Source of the DNA: Clostridiales bacterium
Lineage (GTDB): Bacteria > Bacillota_A > Clostridia > Saccharofermentanales > Saccharofermentanaceae
NCBI GenBank assembly: GCA_024695545.1
Contig: JAILHZ010000134.1
Span: forward strand, 1-6,227
Length of the DNA: 6,227 bases
Direction: 5' to 3'
Under the pieces are notes generated by a model. It ran no database searches. It had not been told where the DNA came from and saw only the letters and a program-made list of their open reading frames with translations. Shown in pieces: positions 1-6,227 of the stretch. The first letter of the stretch is position 1, and every line of letters starts with the position of its first letter. The translations under genes and the position numbers were made by a program.

Positions 1-453
1 CTTGCGGAGGATCTTTCGGAATATCTTCTTGCGTGTCGTCCTGACCGAATCTATACAACGTCGGAATTTGAGTGGCATGAAGACCACAAGAGTGCCTGGC
101 TGTTCGTGAAAGAATCCGTGGAGAAACTCTCGAAAGAAAATGACTACCATCCTGTCCTCTGCGAAAGCGTGATCCACGGCGAGGAGACGACCTGGCCGGA
201 GCATCTTTCCTATAACGCGGACGGAGCTGCGGTCATCACGGAGTTCAGCACGCCGTTCCCGACAATGGAAACGAACCTCGACTGGAATAAGGTGACGAAG
301 ATCGTACTTACCGACGAAGAAGTAGAAAAGAAGATGCAGGCCATCGGTGAATTTGTCTCACAGAATGACGGCGGAGAAGAGTATCCGGGCACGCGGGACT
401 ACAACTACGGATTCTGTAAGAGAGATGAATTCTACTGGGAATTTCAGTTCTGA
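1..453 (+). CDS. PIG-L/LmbE-family deacetylase, C-terminal part (5' end outside window)
   Basis: The frame is open from base 1 to the TGA at 451-453 (150 codons), so only the C-terminal part is visible; the GTG at 106 is an internal valine codon, not a start. The fragment begins LAEDLSEYLLACRPD and contains TTSEFEWHEDHKSAW, with an H-x-D-H motif at residues 26-29 (bases 76-87). This matches the second metal-binding motif of the PIG-L/LmbE fold (compare HPDH in MshB), whose last His is a zinc ligand. The first motif (HPDD-like) must lie upstream of the window. The tail, with a K-x-x-A-I pattern, FVSQ and a final DEFYWEFQF, also resembles PIG-L proteins. Family members remove N-acetyl groups from GlcNAc-type conjugates in the cytoplasm; the substrate here cannot be told. 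The gene converges on the yfhO-like gene, overlaps its end by 10 bp, and has a terminator 43 bp past its stop. Family call fairly sure, function not. Confidence 0.75.
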   Translation, partial: LAEDLSEYLLACRPDRIYTTSEFEWHEDHKSAWLFVKESVEKLSKENDYHPVLCESVIHGEETTWPEHLSYNADGAAVITEFSTPFPTMETNLDWNKVTKIVLTDEEVEKKMQAIGEFVSQNDGGEEYPGTRDYNYGFCKRDEFYWEFQF

Positions 454-3269
454 TCAGATCCCGGTTCATCGGGAACATCATTTGAAGCATCATCAGAAGG
501 TCCGGCTACCGGGACCTTCTTTTTTCTCTTATCGCTTTCCAAGAAGATGACCACGATCAGGAGCACGACACCACATGCCGAAAGAAGAATGCCTTCAGGA
601 AGCCTCGGAACGGTGTAGGTCATCTTGATGTTGGATGTTGATTTGCTAAGAAGGAACGTAGTAAATACGCCATCGACCGGATCGACGATATACTCCTGGG
701 AATCACCGCTGATCTTCCAGCCGTCAGCATACGGGATCGAGATGAACAGCCTGGTTCCGTCTTCTTCAGTGATCAGAGCGAAATCGCAGGAGCCATCGAA
801 GAGAGAATAGGTATCGTCGATGGAGTATGTGATCTCCGCACTGTTGTTACGGATAGCGGTTACGGCTTCCTCGAGAGAGGTAAGATCGAGGTCATAGATC
901 TGGGCCTCCGTAACTTCGGAAGTTTCTGCGTCAGGTCCTGTGAATACAAGATCCAGCGTGGATTTTCCGTTGATGGCATGTGTACGGAGGAATGTAGGTG
1001 CCATCTCCGTCGAATAGACGGTATGGTACTCGCCGTTCATGTACAGATCTGCGCCGGCCTCGGTGTTGGTGATGAGGTTGACGTAAGGAATGCATGTATC
1101 CGATGCGGCATTGATCTCGTAGTGGTAGATGATACCGGCCGGGAAACGCGCATCGGAGCCGGAAAGGTTATCGATGCGGGTACACATATATTCTGATGGA
1201 ACGAAGATATCTTTCTCGATATTCGAAAGATAACGGTACAGGTCGTTAAGATAGAGGGCAGGGGAGTTATCGTGGGTGCTCTCAAATGTTTTCACCTGCT
1301 TGAAAGTAAAGACAGCAGGGAGTGCGTACGGGTTCAGATACAGATCCTTAAATCCGTCGATCGAGGCGATCTTCTGAAGACCTGCGTTGTTCTCATCGCC
1401 GGAAGGAAGCATCACATACTTGACCGAAAGAAGGCTGTCGAGTGCGAGATTCTCAGAGACCGTGACCGGGATCGTATCATAGTATCCGGGATATCCTGCC
1501 TTGTTCAGGAAGGATACAGTATTCTCGTCGGGAGCGGATACGAAGGAACTTACCGAACGGAATCGATATGCCATGGGCTCACTGTATGACGCGGCGAGAT
1601 CATGGTGGGAACTGTGATACGTGGTCTGTACGACACGATAGAACGAAGGATCGTCGATCGTATCGAGAAGGTCGAGTTCGTTATAGGTGTAATCGGCGAT
1701 GTAAGGTGCATCCGATGTCGCGTACGTCTCGGAAAGAACCATCTGGGAAAGCATCAGTTCAGAAAAAACGACACACGCCAGAAGCATCGCACCGATACAG
1801 TAAGAGGAAGACTTCGTGCGCCTGAACCATACCAGAAGGATCAGAAGGAGCGAAGTGATGACCGGGAAGAAGATCTTTGCCAGAAGCGGGATCAGGAAAT
1901 CCTCGCCCTGAAGTCCCGTGATATTTCTGAAATGTGCGGTGAAGATGATCTCTGTCGTCGAACGGGTAGCCGGATCTGTCATCAGGAAGACGATCACGGA
2001 GAATACCGCAGAAATAAGGATCGGGAGCCACAGCTTCATTTTCTTCTTGTCAGAGCCGAGGAAATACATGGAAGCCAGATAGATAAGCGCGAAAGATCCG
2101 ACATAGGAATATCTGTACCACAGAGCTTCTACGTCACGCAGCATGGAGAACAGTGCGACCAGCGGCTGGAAATAGAAGGACAGGATCACGATCAGAAGGA
2201 AAGCACCATAGAGAAGTTTTTCTTTGAGTGCTTTTGCCGTAGAAGTGAAAAGAAGGATAACGCCGAGAAGAACGAGACTTCCGGAAAAGAGATTGACGCC
2301 GCCCTTAACGCTGGCAAATCCGAATGCATAGTTGCTGATGACATTCGGTACAAAGCCGATCATGGAAAAGTCCGTGAGCATGCTGATCCCGGACTTGCCG
2401 TAAGATCTTCCGGAGAGCATCGAGAGCGTCGGAAGAAGAATGACGGCAGCAATCAGAAGTGCGCCGGCGCATGCGATGCCGAAACGGAGGACGGAGAAAA
2501 AGAAGTCCTTCCATCCGGAGCGGGGCGCAGAATCCTCATCGGAAAGCTTTTCGCCGGTAACCGCGATACGTGCCGATTCAAAGAGGAACCATAGTCCTGC
2601 AAAGAGCAGGTCGATGATTCCGGTATACCAGTTGAAGCAGAGCGTAAGTCCCATGGAAACGATGAAAAGTCCGCTCTTTTTCTTATGGATCAGCTTCTCC
2701 ACACCGCAAAGGATCAGCGGCAGCATGTACGCGCCGTCAAGCCACATGATCTGATTGCTCTGCGAGATAAGATACTGGCTGAACGCATAGGAAACGGCGA
2801 GCAGGATGGTGAATCCGTACTTTGTCTTATCATCCGGATGGAAACGCTTGTTCAGGTAATAGGCGGCAAAAAGTGCGGCGAGGGACGCCTTGAGCAGGAA
2901 CAGGATATTCATGAACATCGGAGCCTGCGACTTCGGGATGAAGACCATCAGCAGGTTAAGAGGCGATGCAAGATAGTAGGAAAAGACTGCGAAGTTGCTT
3001 CCGCCTAAGTATTTGGTAAAAGTATAACTGATGGAGGATTTCCCCGTGAGGACATCCTTATACCAGCAGAGAAGGTCAGTCAGCTGCTGCTGGCCGTCTT
3101 TATAGATCAGTGCTTTGTCCGAAAACGGAGCAAAGCCTAATACGATATACGTGAAAAGCACGATCAGGAAAGTGATCAGCGCAGAGACCGCGCAGGTCTG
3201 AAACAGCGGCCTGGCAAGAAATGAATTCTCTTTCAGCTTAAGTGGTGTTTCTTTTTCCTTTTTACCCAT
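444..3269 (-). CDS. YfhO-family polytopic membrane protein, putative GT-C type glycosyltransferase
   Basis: A 941-residue protein from the ATG at 3269, or 953 from the GTG at 3305. I prefer the ATG: the GTG has no usable ribosome site (AGGT one base away) and lies only 5 bp after a probable -10 box. Numbering from the ATG: basic N-terminus MGKKEKETPLK, first membrane helix about 25-47, then YKDGQQQ (56-62) just outside it, as at the start of YfhO proteins. About 12-13 more hydrophobic segments lie between 92 and 509. A large, presumably extracytoplasmic domain (510-890) contains SIPYADGWK (844-852) and VDPVDG (862-867), matching the conserved C-terminal part of YfhO. A last helix (893-910), a KRKKK stop-transfer cluster and a 24-residue acidic tail follow. 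In Bacillus subtilis, YfhO puts GlcNAc from undecaprenyl phosphate onto lipoteichoic acid; a similar role here is inference. Length fits the family. Earlier GTG use and weak coupling to the upstream flavoprotein genes remain possible. Confidence 0.85.
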   Translation of the reverse strand: MGKKEKETPLKLKENSFLARPLFQTCAVSALITFLIVLFTYIVLGFAPFSDKALIYKDGQQQLTDLLCWYKDVLTGKSSISYTFTKYLGGSNFAVFSYYLASPLNLLMVFIPKSQAPMFMNILFLLKASLAALFAAYYLNKRFHPDDKTKYGFTILLAVSYAFSQYLISQSNQIMWLDGAYMLPLILCGVEKLIHKKKSGLFIVSMGLTLCFNWYTGIIDLLFAGLWFLFESARIAVTGEKLSDEDSAPRSGWKDFFFSVLRFGIACAGALLIAAVILLPTLSMLSGRSYGKSGISMLTDFSMIGFVPNVISNYAFGFASVKGGVNLFSGSLVLLGVILLFTSTAKALKEKLLYGAFLLIVILSFYFQPLVALFSMLRDVEALWYRYSYVGSFALIYLASMYFLGSDKKKMKLWLPILISAVFSVIVFLMTDPATRSTTEIIFTAHFRNITGLQGEDFLIPLLAKIFFPVITSLLLILLVWFRRTKSSSYCIGAMLLACVVFSELMLSQMVLSETYATSDAPYIADYTYNELDLLDTIDDPSFYRVVQTTYHSSHHDLAASYSEPMAYRFRSVSSFVSAPDENTVSFLNKAGYPGYYDTIPVTVSENLALDSLLSVKYVMLPSGDENNAGLQKIASIDGFKDLYLNPYALPAVFTFKQVKTFESTHDNSPALYLNDLYRYLSNIEKDIFVPSEYMCTRIDNLSGSDARFPAGIIYHYEINAASDTCIPYVNLITNTEAGADLYMNGEYHTVYSTEMAPTFLRTHAINGKSTLDLVFTGPDAETSEVTEAQIYDLDLTSLEEAVTAIRNNSAEITYSIDDTYSLFDGSCDFALITEEDGTRLFISIPYADGWKISGDSQEYIVDPVDGVFTTFLLSKSTSNIKMTYTVPRLPEGILLSACGVVLLIVVIFLESDKRKKKVPVAGPSDDASNDVPDEPGSDQN
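496..525 (+). terminator. Rho-independent terminator for the deacetylase gene
   Basis: The arm GAAGGTCC (496-503) pairs perfectly with GGACCTTC (512-519). An inner GG/CC pair (504-505 with 509-510), a bulged G at 511 and a CTA loop complete the hairpin. Six T residues (520-525) follow immediately on the + strand, then a CT-rich stretch. On the - strand the hairpin is not followed by a T-run, so it acts in one direction, for the + strand deacetylase transcript. It lies 43 bp past that gene's stop and wholly inside the coding sequence of the convergent yfhO-like gene, where it encodes part of the hydrophilic tail around KKVPVAGPSD. Confidence 0.85.
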
Positions 3270-3283
3270 TATCCAATACCCAT
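3269..3283 (-). other. Possible 4-codon leader ORF overlapping the yfhO-like start
   Basis: On the minus strand ATG GGT ATT GGA TAA reads from 3283 to 3269, encoding MGIG. Its stop overlaps the ATG of the yfhO-like gene as TAATG. It has a better placed Shine-Dalgarno (AAGGAA, 3296-3291, 7 nt before the ATG) than the long gene, whose nearest purine-rich stretch ends 15 nt away. That arrangement would allow translational coupling by terminating ribosomes. It would not exist as a leader if translation starts at the GTG at 3305. Such a short ORF can arise by chance, so this is a weak call. Confidence 0.2.
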
Positions 3284-3310
3284 ACCCTTTTTCCTTGTTT
3301 GCCACTACCT

Positions 3311-3319
3311 AGTATACCA
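3311..3319 (-). promoter_or_regulatory. Probable extended -10 promoter for the yfhO-like gene
   Basis: The minus strand reads TGGTATACT, an extended -10 (TGn followed by TATACT) one base from the TATAAT consensus. It lies in the 18-bp gap between the flavoprotein stop (TAA, 3326-3324) and the GTG at 3305. No good -35 box is seen at the usual 17-bp distance, which extended -10 promoters can tolerate. Transcription would begin around 3304-3305, placing the ATG at 3269 about 35 nt into the mRNA. This supports partly independent expression of the yfhO-like gene and argues against the GTG start. The surrounding sequence is short, so a chance match is possible. Confidence 0.45.
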
Positions 3320-3323
3320 CGGC

Positions 3324-4787
3324 TTATGAACCACTGGTGGCAACAACTCCGGGAAGGATCTCATCGCCGACGGATACCGGGGCATCGATGACGGTATGGT
3401 GGATCTTTTCGGCCAGTTCGAAGATCTGATCCTTCGGGATCTCGCCCTTCGACTTGACGCTGACACGGGTGAGAGTGCCGTCTTCCTTAAGGACGCGGAT
3501 CGTGGTGGTCAGCGTGCGCATCGGCTTTGTGATCTCTGCGATCGCATAAGACTCTCCGCGGGGACAGGAATTGCCTGAGACTTTCGGATCATCACCCAGC
3601 GTGACGGTCAGCTCACAGCCTCTCGGGCAGATAATGCAGGTCATGCGTGTAATGCCTTTATCGCCGGAGGATCCTTCCGGTTGAGAGGAAGAAGTACCGC
3701 TCTGTGCGAGTGCTTTTGCCATAGAAGGATCGATCGGCTTTACGGTCTTACCAGGGAAAACCTTCGGGGAGGATATGGCCTGCTCCGAAGTGGACTTGGC
3801 GCCGGCAACATAAAGTGCAGCTGCTTTTCCTGCTTCGATCGCTTCTTTTGTAACGTTGTCAGCAAGATCATGGACATGAAGGACATTACCGCAGGCGAAG
3901 ATGCCCGGGACAGATGTCTCGTGACAGTCGGAAGAGAAGGGACCGCCGGTCTTCGGGTTAATGGAGATCCCGGCCTTCCTGGACAGCTCATTCTCGGGGA
4001 TCAGACCGCAGGAGAGAAGGAGAGTATCGCACTCGATCTCTTCTTCGGTGCCCGGGATGGGAGTGTACTTATCGTCCACCTCGGAAACGGTGATTCCCGT
4101 GAGACGGTTCTTGCCGTGGATGGCGGTAACGGTCTTCCTAAGATATAGCGGAATGCCATAGTCGCGGAGACACTGTGTGATATTTCTGGCAAGTCCTCCC
4201 GGCTGGGGCGCGATCTCGATACAGGCGAGGACCTCAGCGCCCTCAAGGATCATGCGCCGTGCCATGATGAGTCCGATATCTCCGGATCCGAGAACAACGA
4301 CCTTACGGCCGACCATATAGCCGTCGATATTGACGTAGTGCTGGGCAAGACCTGCGGTCATGACACCGGCCGGACGGGTACCCGGGATCGCCAGTGCGCC
4401 GCGGGCTTTTTCACGGCAGCCCATCGCGAGGATAATGGCCTTCGCGTTGATCTCGAAATAGCCGTCTGTCTTATTCATGGCATAGATCTTCTTGCTCGGT
4501 GTGATCTCCATGACGAAAGTATCCAGAAGGATCTCTATGGCAGGGTGATCGCCGTTGTTAACGGATTTCAGTTCTTCGTAGGCGCGGTAGGCGTACTCCG
4601 GACCGGTGAGCTCCTCACCGAAATGCGAAAGACCGAATCCGTTATGGATGCACTGGTTAAGGATGCCGCCGAGCTTGGTATCGCGCTCGATGAGAAGGAT
4701 GGATGTACAGCCGTTCTCCGCGGCGCTCCTGGCAGCGGCAAGGCCCGCAGGACCACCGCCGATAACTACGATATCGTAATTTTTCAT
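3324..4787 (-). CDS. NAD(P)/FAD-dependent oxidoreductase fused to a C-terminal DUF1667 four-cysteine domain
   Basis: A 487-residue flavoprotein, start fixed by a strong ribosome site and an ATGA overlap with the gene upstream. An N-terminal FAD Rossmann motif GGGPAG (10-15), with E34 placed to bind the ribose, is followed by GGILNQCIHNGFG (40-52). An ILAMGCREKARG segment (119-130) and a second dinucleotide motif GSGDIG (167-172) for NAD(P)H follow, then the FAD-closing ACGNVLHVHDLAD (298-310). These define a two-dinucleotide-binding-domain oxidoreductase of the kind found beside GlpO/GlpA homologues. A Ser/Pro-rich linker (about 331-379) joins it to a domain with C384, C387, C391 and C408 (C-x2-C-x3-C-x16-C) that matches DUF1667, usually a separate small protein in Clostridia and Thermotoga. 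The cysteines probably bind an Fe-S cluster or metal (inferred). Likely role: taking electrons from the partner dehydrogenase to NAD(P) or another acceptor in the cytoplasm. The direction of electron flow is unknown. Confidence 0.88.
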   Translation of the reverse strand: MKNYDIVVIGGGPAGLAAARSAAENGCTSILLIERDTKLGGILNQCIHNGFGLSHFGEELTGPEYAYRAYEELKSVNNGDHPAIEILLDTFVMEITPSKKIYAMNKTDGYFEINAKAIILAMGCREKARGALAIPGTRPAGVMTAGLAQHYVNIDGYMVGRKVVVLGSGDIGLIMARRMILEGAEVLACIEIAPQPGGLARNITQCLRDYGIPLYLRKTVTAIHGKNRLTGITVSEVDDKYTPIPGTEEEIECDTLLLSCGLIPENELSRKAGISINPKTGGPFSSDCHETSVPGIFACGNVLHVHDLADNVTKEAIEAGKAAALYVAGAKSTSEQAISSPKVFPGKTVKPIDPSMAKALAQSGTSSSQPEGSSGDKGITRMTCIICPRGCELTVTLGDDPKVSGNSCPRGESYAIAEITKPMRTLTTTIRVLKEDGTLTRVSVKSKGEIPKDQIFELAEKIHHTVIDAPVSVGDEILPGVVATSGS

Positions 4788-6227
4788 ACATCCACCTCCT
4801 TTTCGGAATCACGCGGAACAAAGAGATTTGATTGCGGCGAATCCTGATTGAGCAGGGTATGTGCATCTCCCTCGTCAATTCCTTCTATGCCGGCCAGGCG
4901 GGAGAATGCTTCCTTATGGTAAGAAAGAAGCATCTCAACGACTCTCGGACCACAGAACCCACCCTGACATCTGCCCATGCCGGTACCGGCACGACGCTTG
5001 ACGGCATCAAGTGTATAGGGTGGGATGGGGCTTTCAAGCGCGTCTCTGATCTCGCCCTCCGTGACTCCCTCGCAGCGGCATACGATGCGCCCGTAGGAAG
5101 GATCTTTTTTCACAAGAGCGGCACGTTCTTCGTTTTCCAGATCACGGAAATGAACTTTGGTCCTGCTCAGGTCATATCCCTGTTGCCGTTTTCCGTTAGG
5201 ACCTTCAGTATTTTCCTTCCCGATCAGCTCCACACCGCTTTCTTTCATCAGTCCTACGACATAAGGACCGATGGCCGGACTGCTCGCAAGTCCCGGAGAT
5301 TTGATCCCTGCGGCTTCGAAGATGCTCTTTTTCCCGGGGATCTCACGGATAATGAAGTCATCAGAAGTAGAATTGGCACGGATGCCGGAGAAGTTTCTGA
5401 CGTTATCACGCCAGGAGATATTGCTTACAGAATGTGTGGCTTTCTCCTTGATCTCAGCGAGTTTGGAAGAAGTCGTGGCGGTATCTTCGATATCGTTTTC
5501 CAGAACTTCGGATGTCGGTCCGCAGATCAGGTTCCCGTGGACCGTCGGTGCGACGAGAACACCCTTTCCTTTTTCGTTCGGACACTGGAAGACGACATGG
5601 CTGACACGGGTTCCTTCGGACTTATCGAGAAGGAAATATTCGCCTCGTGTAGGTACGATCTTGAAATCGGGAACAGCCACTAGTCCGTGTACGGTATCGG
5701 CCTGGATACCGCAGGCTAAGATGATGGTGTCTGCTTCAAAGGTGTCCAGTGTGGACTCGACCGTATAGCGGGATGCTGAAGATGAATCTGTGTTCTCGCG
5801 GATCGCGGTGACTTCAGCATTAAGAAAGACATCTCCGCCGTTTCGAACAAAAACTTCCGCCTGGGCCAGACACAGTTCCCATGGGTTCACGATGCCGGCA
5901 GATGGTGCATAGAGCGCAGCGACTGCATCTTCGGATACTCCGGGTTCCATCGCACGGAGTTCATCCTGATCCAGGATACGGATATCGGGAACGCCGTTCT
6001 TAATTCCGCGATCCAGAAGGTCGGACAGGAGTGCTTTTTCCGCATCGGAAAAAGCCAGGACCAGTGAACCGCAGCGGCGGAAAGGTACACTCAGTTTCTC
6101 GCAGAGATCTTCGCAGAGACGGTTACCCTCGACATTGAGCTTGGCCATGAGCGTGCCGGGCTTAGGATCGTAGCCTGCGTGGATGATGGCGCTGTTGGCG
6201 CGCGTCGCACCCATGGCTACATCGTTA
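4784..6227 (-). CDS. GlpO/GlpA-like FAD-dependent dehydrogenase with C-terminal [2Fe-2S] domain (N-terminus outside window)
   Basis: The frame is open to the window edge. Codons above the ATG at 6214 read NDVA, continuing as MGATRANSAIIHAGYDP, an internal family motif, so 6214 is not the start and the FAD-binding GxGxxG is missing only because of the window. Numbering from that Met: the DAO fold continues with PSAGIVNPWELCLA (104-117), IILACG (164-169), VPTRGEYFLLD (187-197), VRNFSGIRA (272-280) and SPGLASSPAIG (306-316). A BFD-like [2Fe-2S] domain at about 376-432 has C379-x-C381 and C416-x4-C421. The family includes anaerobic glycerol-3-phosphate dehydrogenases and is also often labelled L-2-hydroxyglutarate oxidase; glycerol 3-phosphate to dihydroxyacetone phosphate is the likeliest reaction, but no glpK or glpF is in view to confirm it. 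The last 4 bp overlap the start of the next flavoprotein gene, its probable electron partner. Confidence 0.87.
   Translation of the reverse strand, partial: NDVAMGATRANSAIIHAGYDPKPGTLMAKLNVEGNRLCEDLCEKLSVPFRRCGSLVLAFSDAEKALLSDLLDRGIKNGVPDIRILDQDELRAMEPGVSEDAVAALYAPSAGIVNPWELCLAQAEVFVRNGGDVFLNAEVTAIRENTDSSSASRYTVESTLDTFEADTIILACGIQADTVHGLVAVPDFKIVPTRGEYFLLDKSEGTRVSHVVFQCPNEKGKGVLVAPTVHGNLICGPTSEVLENDIEDTATTSSKLAEIKEKATHSVSNISWRDNVRNFSGIRANSTSDDFIIREIPGKKSIFEAAGIKSPGLASSPAIGPYVVGLMKESGVELIGKENTEGPNGKRQQGYDLSRTKVHFRDLENEERAALVKKDPSYGRIVCRCEGVTEGEIRDALESPIPPYTLDAVKRRAGTGMGRCQGGFCGPRVVEMLLSYHKEAFSRLAGIEGIDEGDAHTLLNQDSPQSNLFVPRDSEKEVDV
4792..4803 (-). promoter_or_regulatory. Strong Shine-Dalgarno site inside the end of the upstream gene
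   Basis: The minus strand reads AAAAGGAGGTGG, nearly perfectly complementary to the 3' end of 16S rRNA, with 7 nt between GGAGG and the ATG at 4787. It decides the start of the NAD(P)/FAD oxidoreductase and is also coding: it specifies EKEV at the C-terminus of the upstream dehydrogenase. Together with the ATGA overlap at 4784-4787 it suggests efficient, coupled translation of the pair. Confidence 0.9.

Noticed and set aside
106..108. GTG as the start of the first gene (115-residue protein)
   Set aside because: The same frame is open to base 1, and the upstream codons encode the H-x-D-H metal motif of the PIG-L family, so this is an internal codon of a truncated gene.
459..474. Hairpin TCCCG-loop-CGGGA just after the deacetylase stop
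   Set aside because: It is only a 5-bp stem with a 6-nt loop and no T-run on either strand. The stronger hairpin at 496-525 explains termination.
1602..2594. 330-codon open frame on the + strand
   Set aside because: It lies wholly antisense to the yfhO-like gene. Its predicted product is a highly charged Arg/Asp/Glu/Lys-rich string with no recognisable fold, as expected from reading membrane-helix codons backwards. The opposite strand has clear family motifs and helices.
3331..3340. Inverted repeat CCAC-TG-GTGG near the flavoprotein stop
   Set aside because: The arms are four bases with a 2-nt spacer, inside codons for the C-terminus and with no T-run, so it is neither a terminator nor a convincing operator.
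4832..5683. 283-codon open frame on the + strand
   Set aside because: It is antisense to the GlpO-like gene, whose [2Fe-2S] cysteines and flavoprotein motifs occupy the same bases. I saw no protein family signal in the + frame.
6212..6214. ATG as the start of the GlpO-like gene
   Set aside because: The frame stays open to the window edge with family-consistent residues NDVA before it, and the FAD Rossmann motif must lie upstream. It is an internal Met.

Overview
The window looks like ordinary chromosome from an anaerobic member of the Bacillota, probably class Clostridia. This is inferred from a strong AAAAGGAGGTGG ribosome binding site, intermediate GC, a YfhO-family membrane protein, and a glpO-like dehydrogenase followed by a DUF1667-bearing flavoprotein, a gene order typical of Clostridia and Thermotogae. 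No RNA gene, mobile element, CRISPR array or clear sign of horizontal transfer was seen. Apart from an intergenic gap of 18 to 54 bp, every base lies in a gene.

Layout. Positions 1-453 (+) hold the C-terminal part of a PIG-L/LmbE-type sugar deacetylase. A Rho-independent terminator serving it lies at 496-525, inside the end of the convergent gene. Positions 444-3269 (-), or to 3305 with an alternative GTG start, encode a large YfhO-type polytopic membrane protein, probably a lipid-linked-sugar glycosyltransferase. An extended -10 promoter and a possible 4-codon leader ORF sit in front of it. Positions 3324-4787 (-) encode an NAD(P)/FAD-dependent oxidoreductase fused to a C-terminal four-cysteine DUF1667 domain. 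Positions 4784-6227 (-) encode a GlpO/GlpA-like FAD dehydrogenase with a C-terminal [2Fe-2S] domain; its FAD-binding N-terminus runs off the window.

The two flavoprotein genes overlap by 4 bp (ATGA) and must be co-transcribed and translationally coupled. Together they look like a soluble or membrane-associated complex that oxidises sn-glycerol-3-phosphate (or a similar 2-hydroxy compound) and passes electrons through Fe-S and flavin centres to NAD(P) or another carrier. The yfhO-like gene follows on the same strand but probably has its own promoter. The deacetylase converges on it and is terminated within it. No wholly novel system was recognised. The most notable points are the flavoprotein-DUF1667 fusion with its twin CPRG cysteine motif, the terminator embedded antisense in a coding region, and the unusual start region of the yfhO-like gene.
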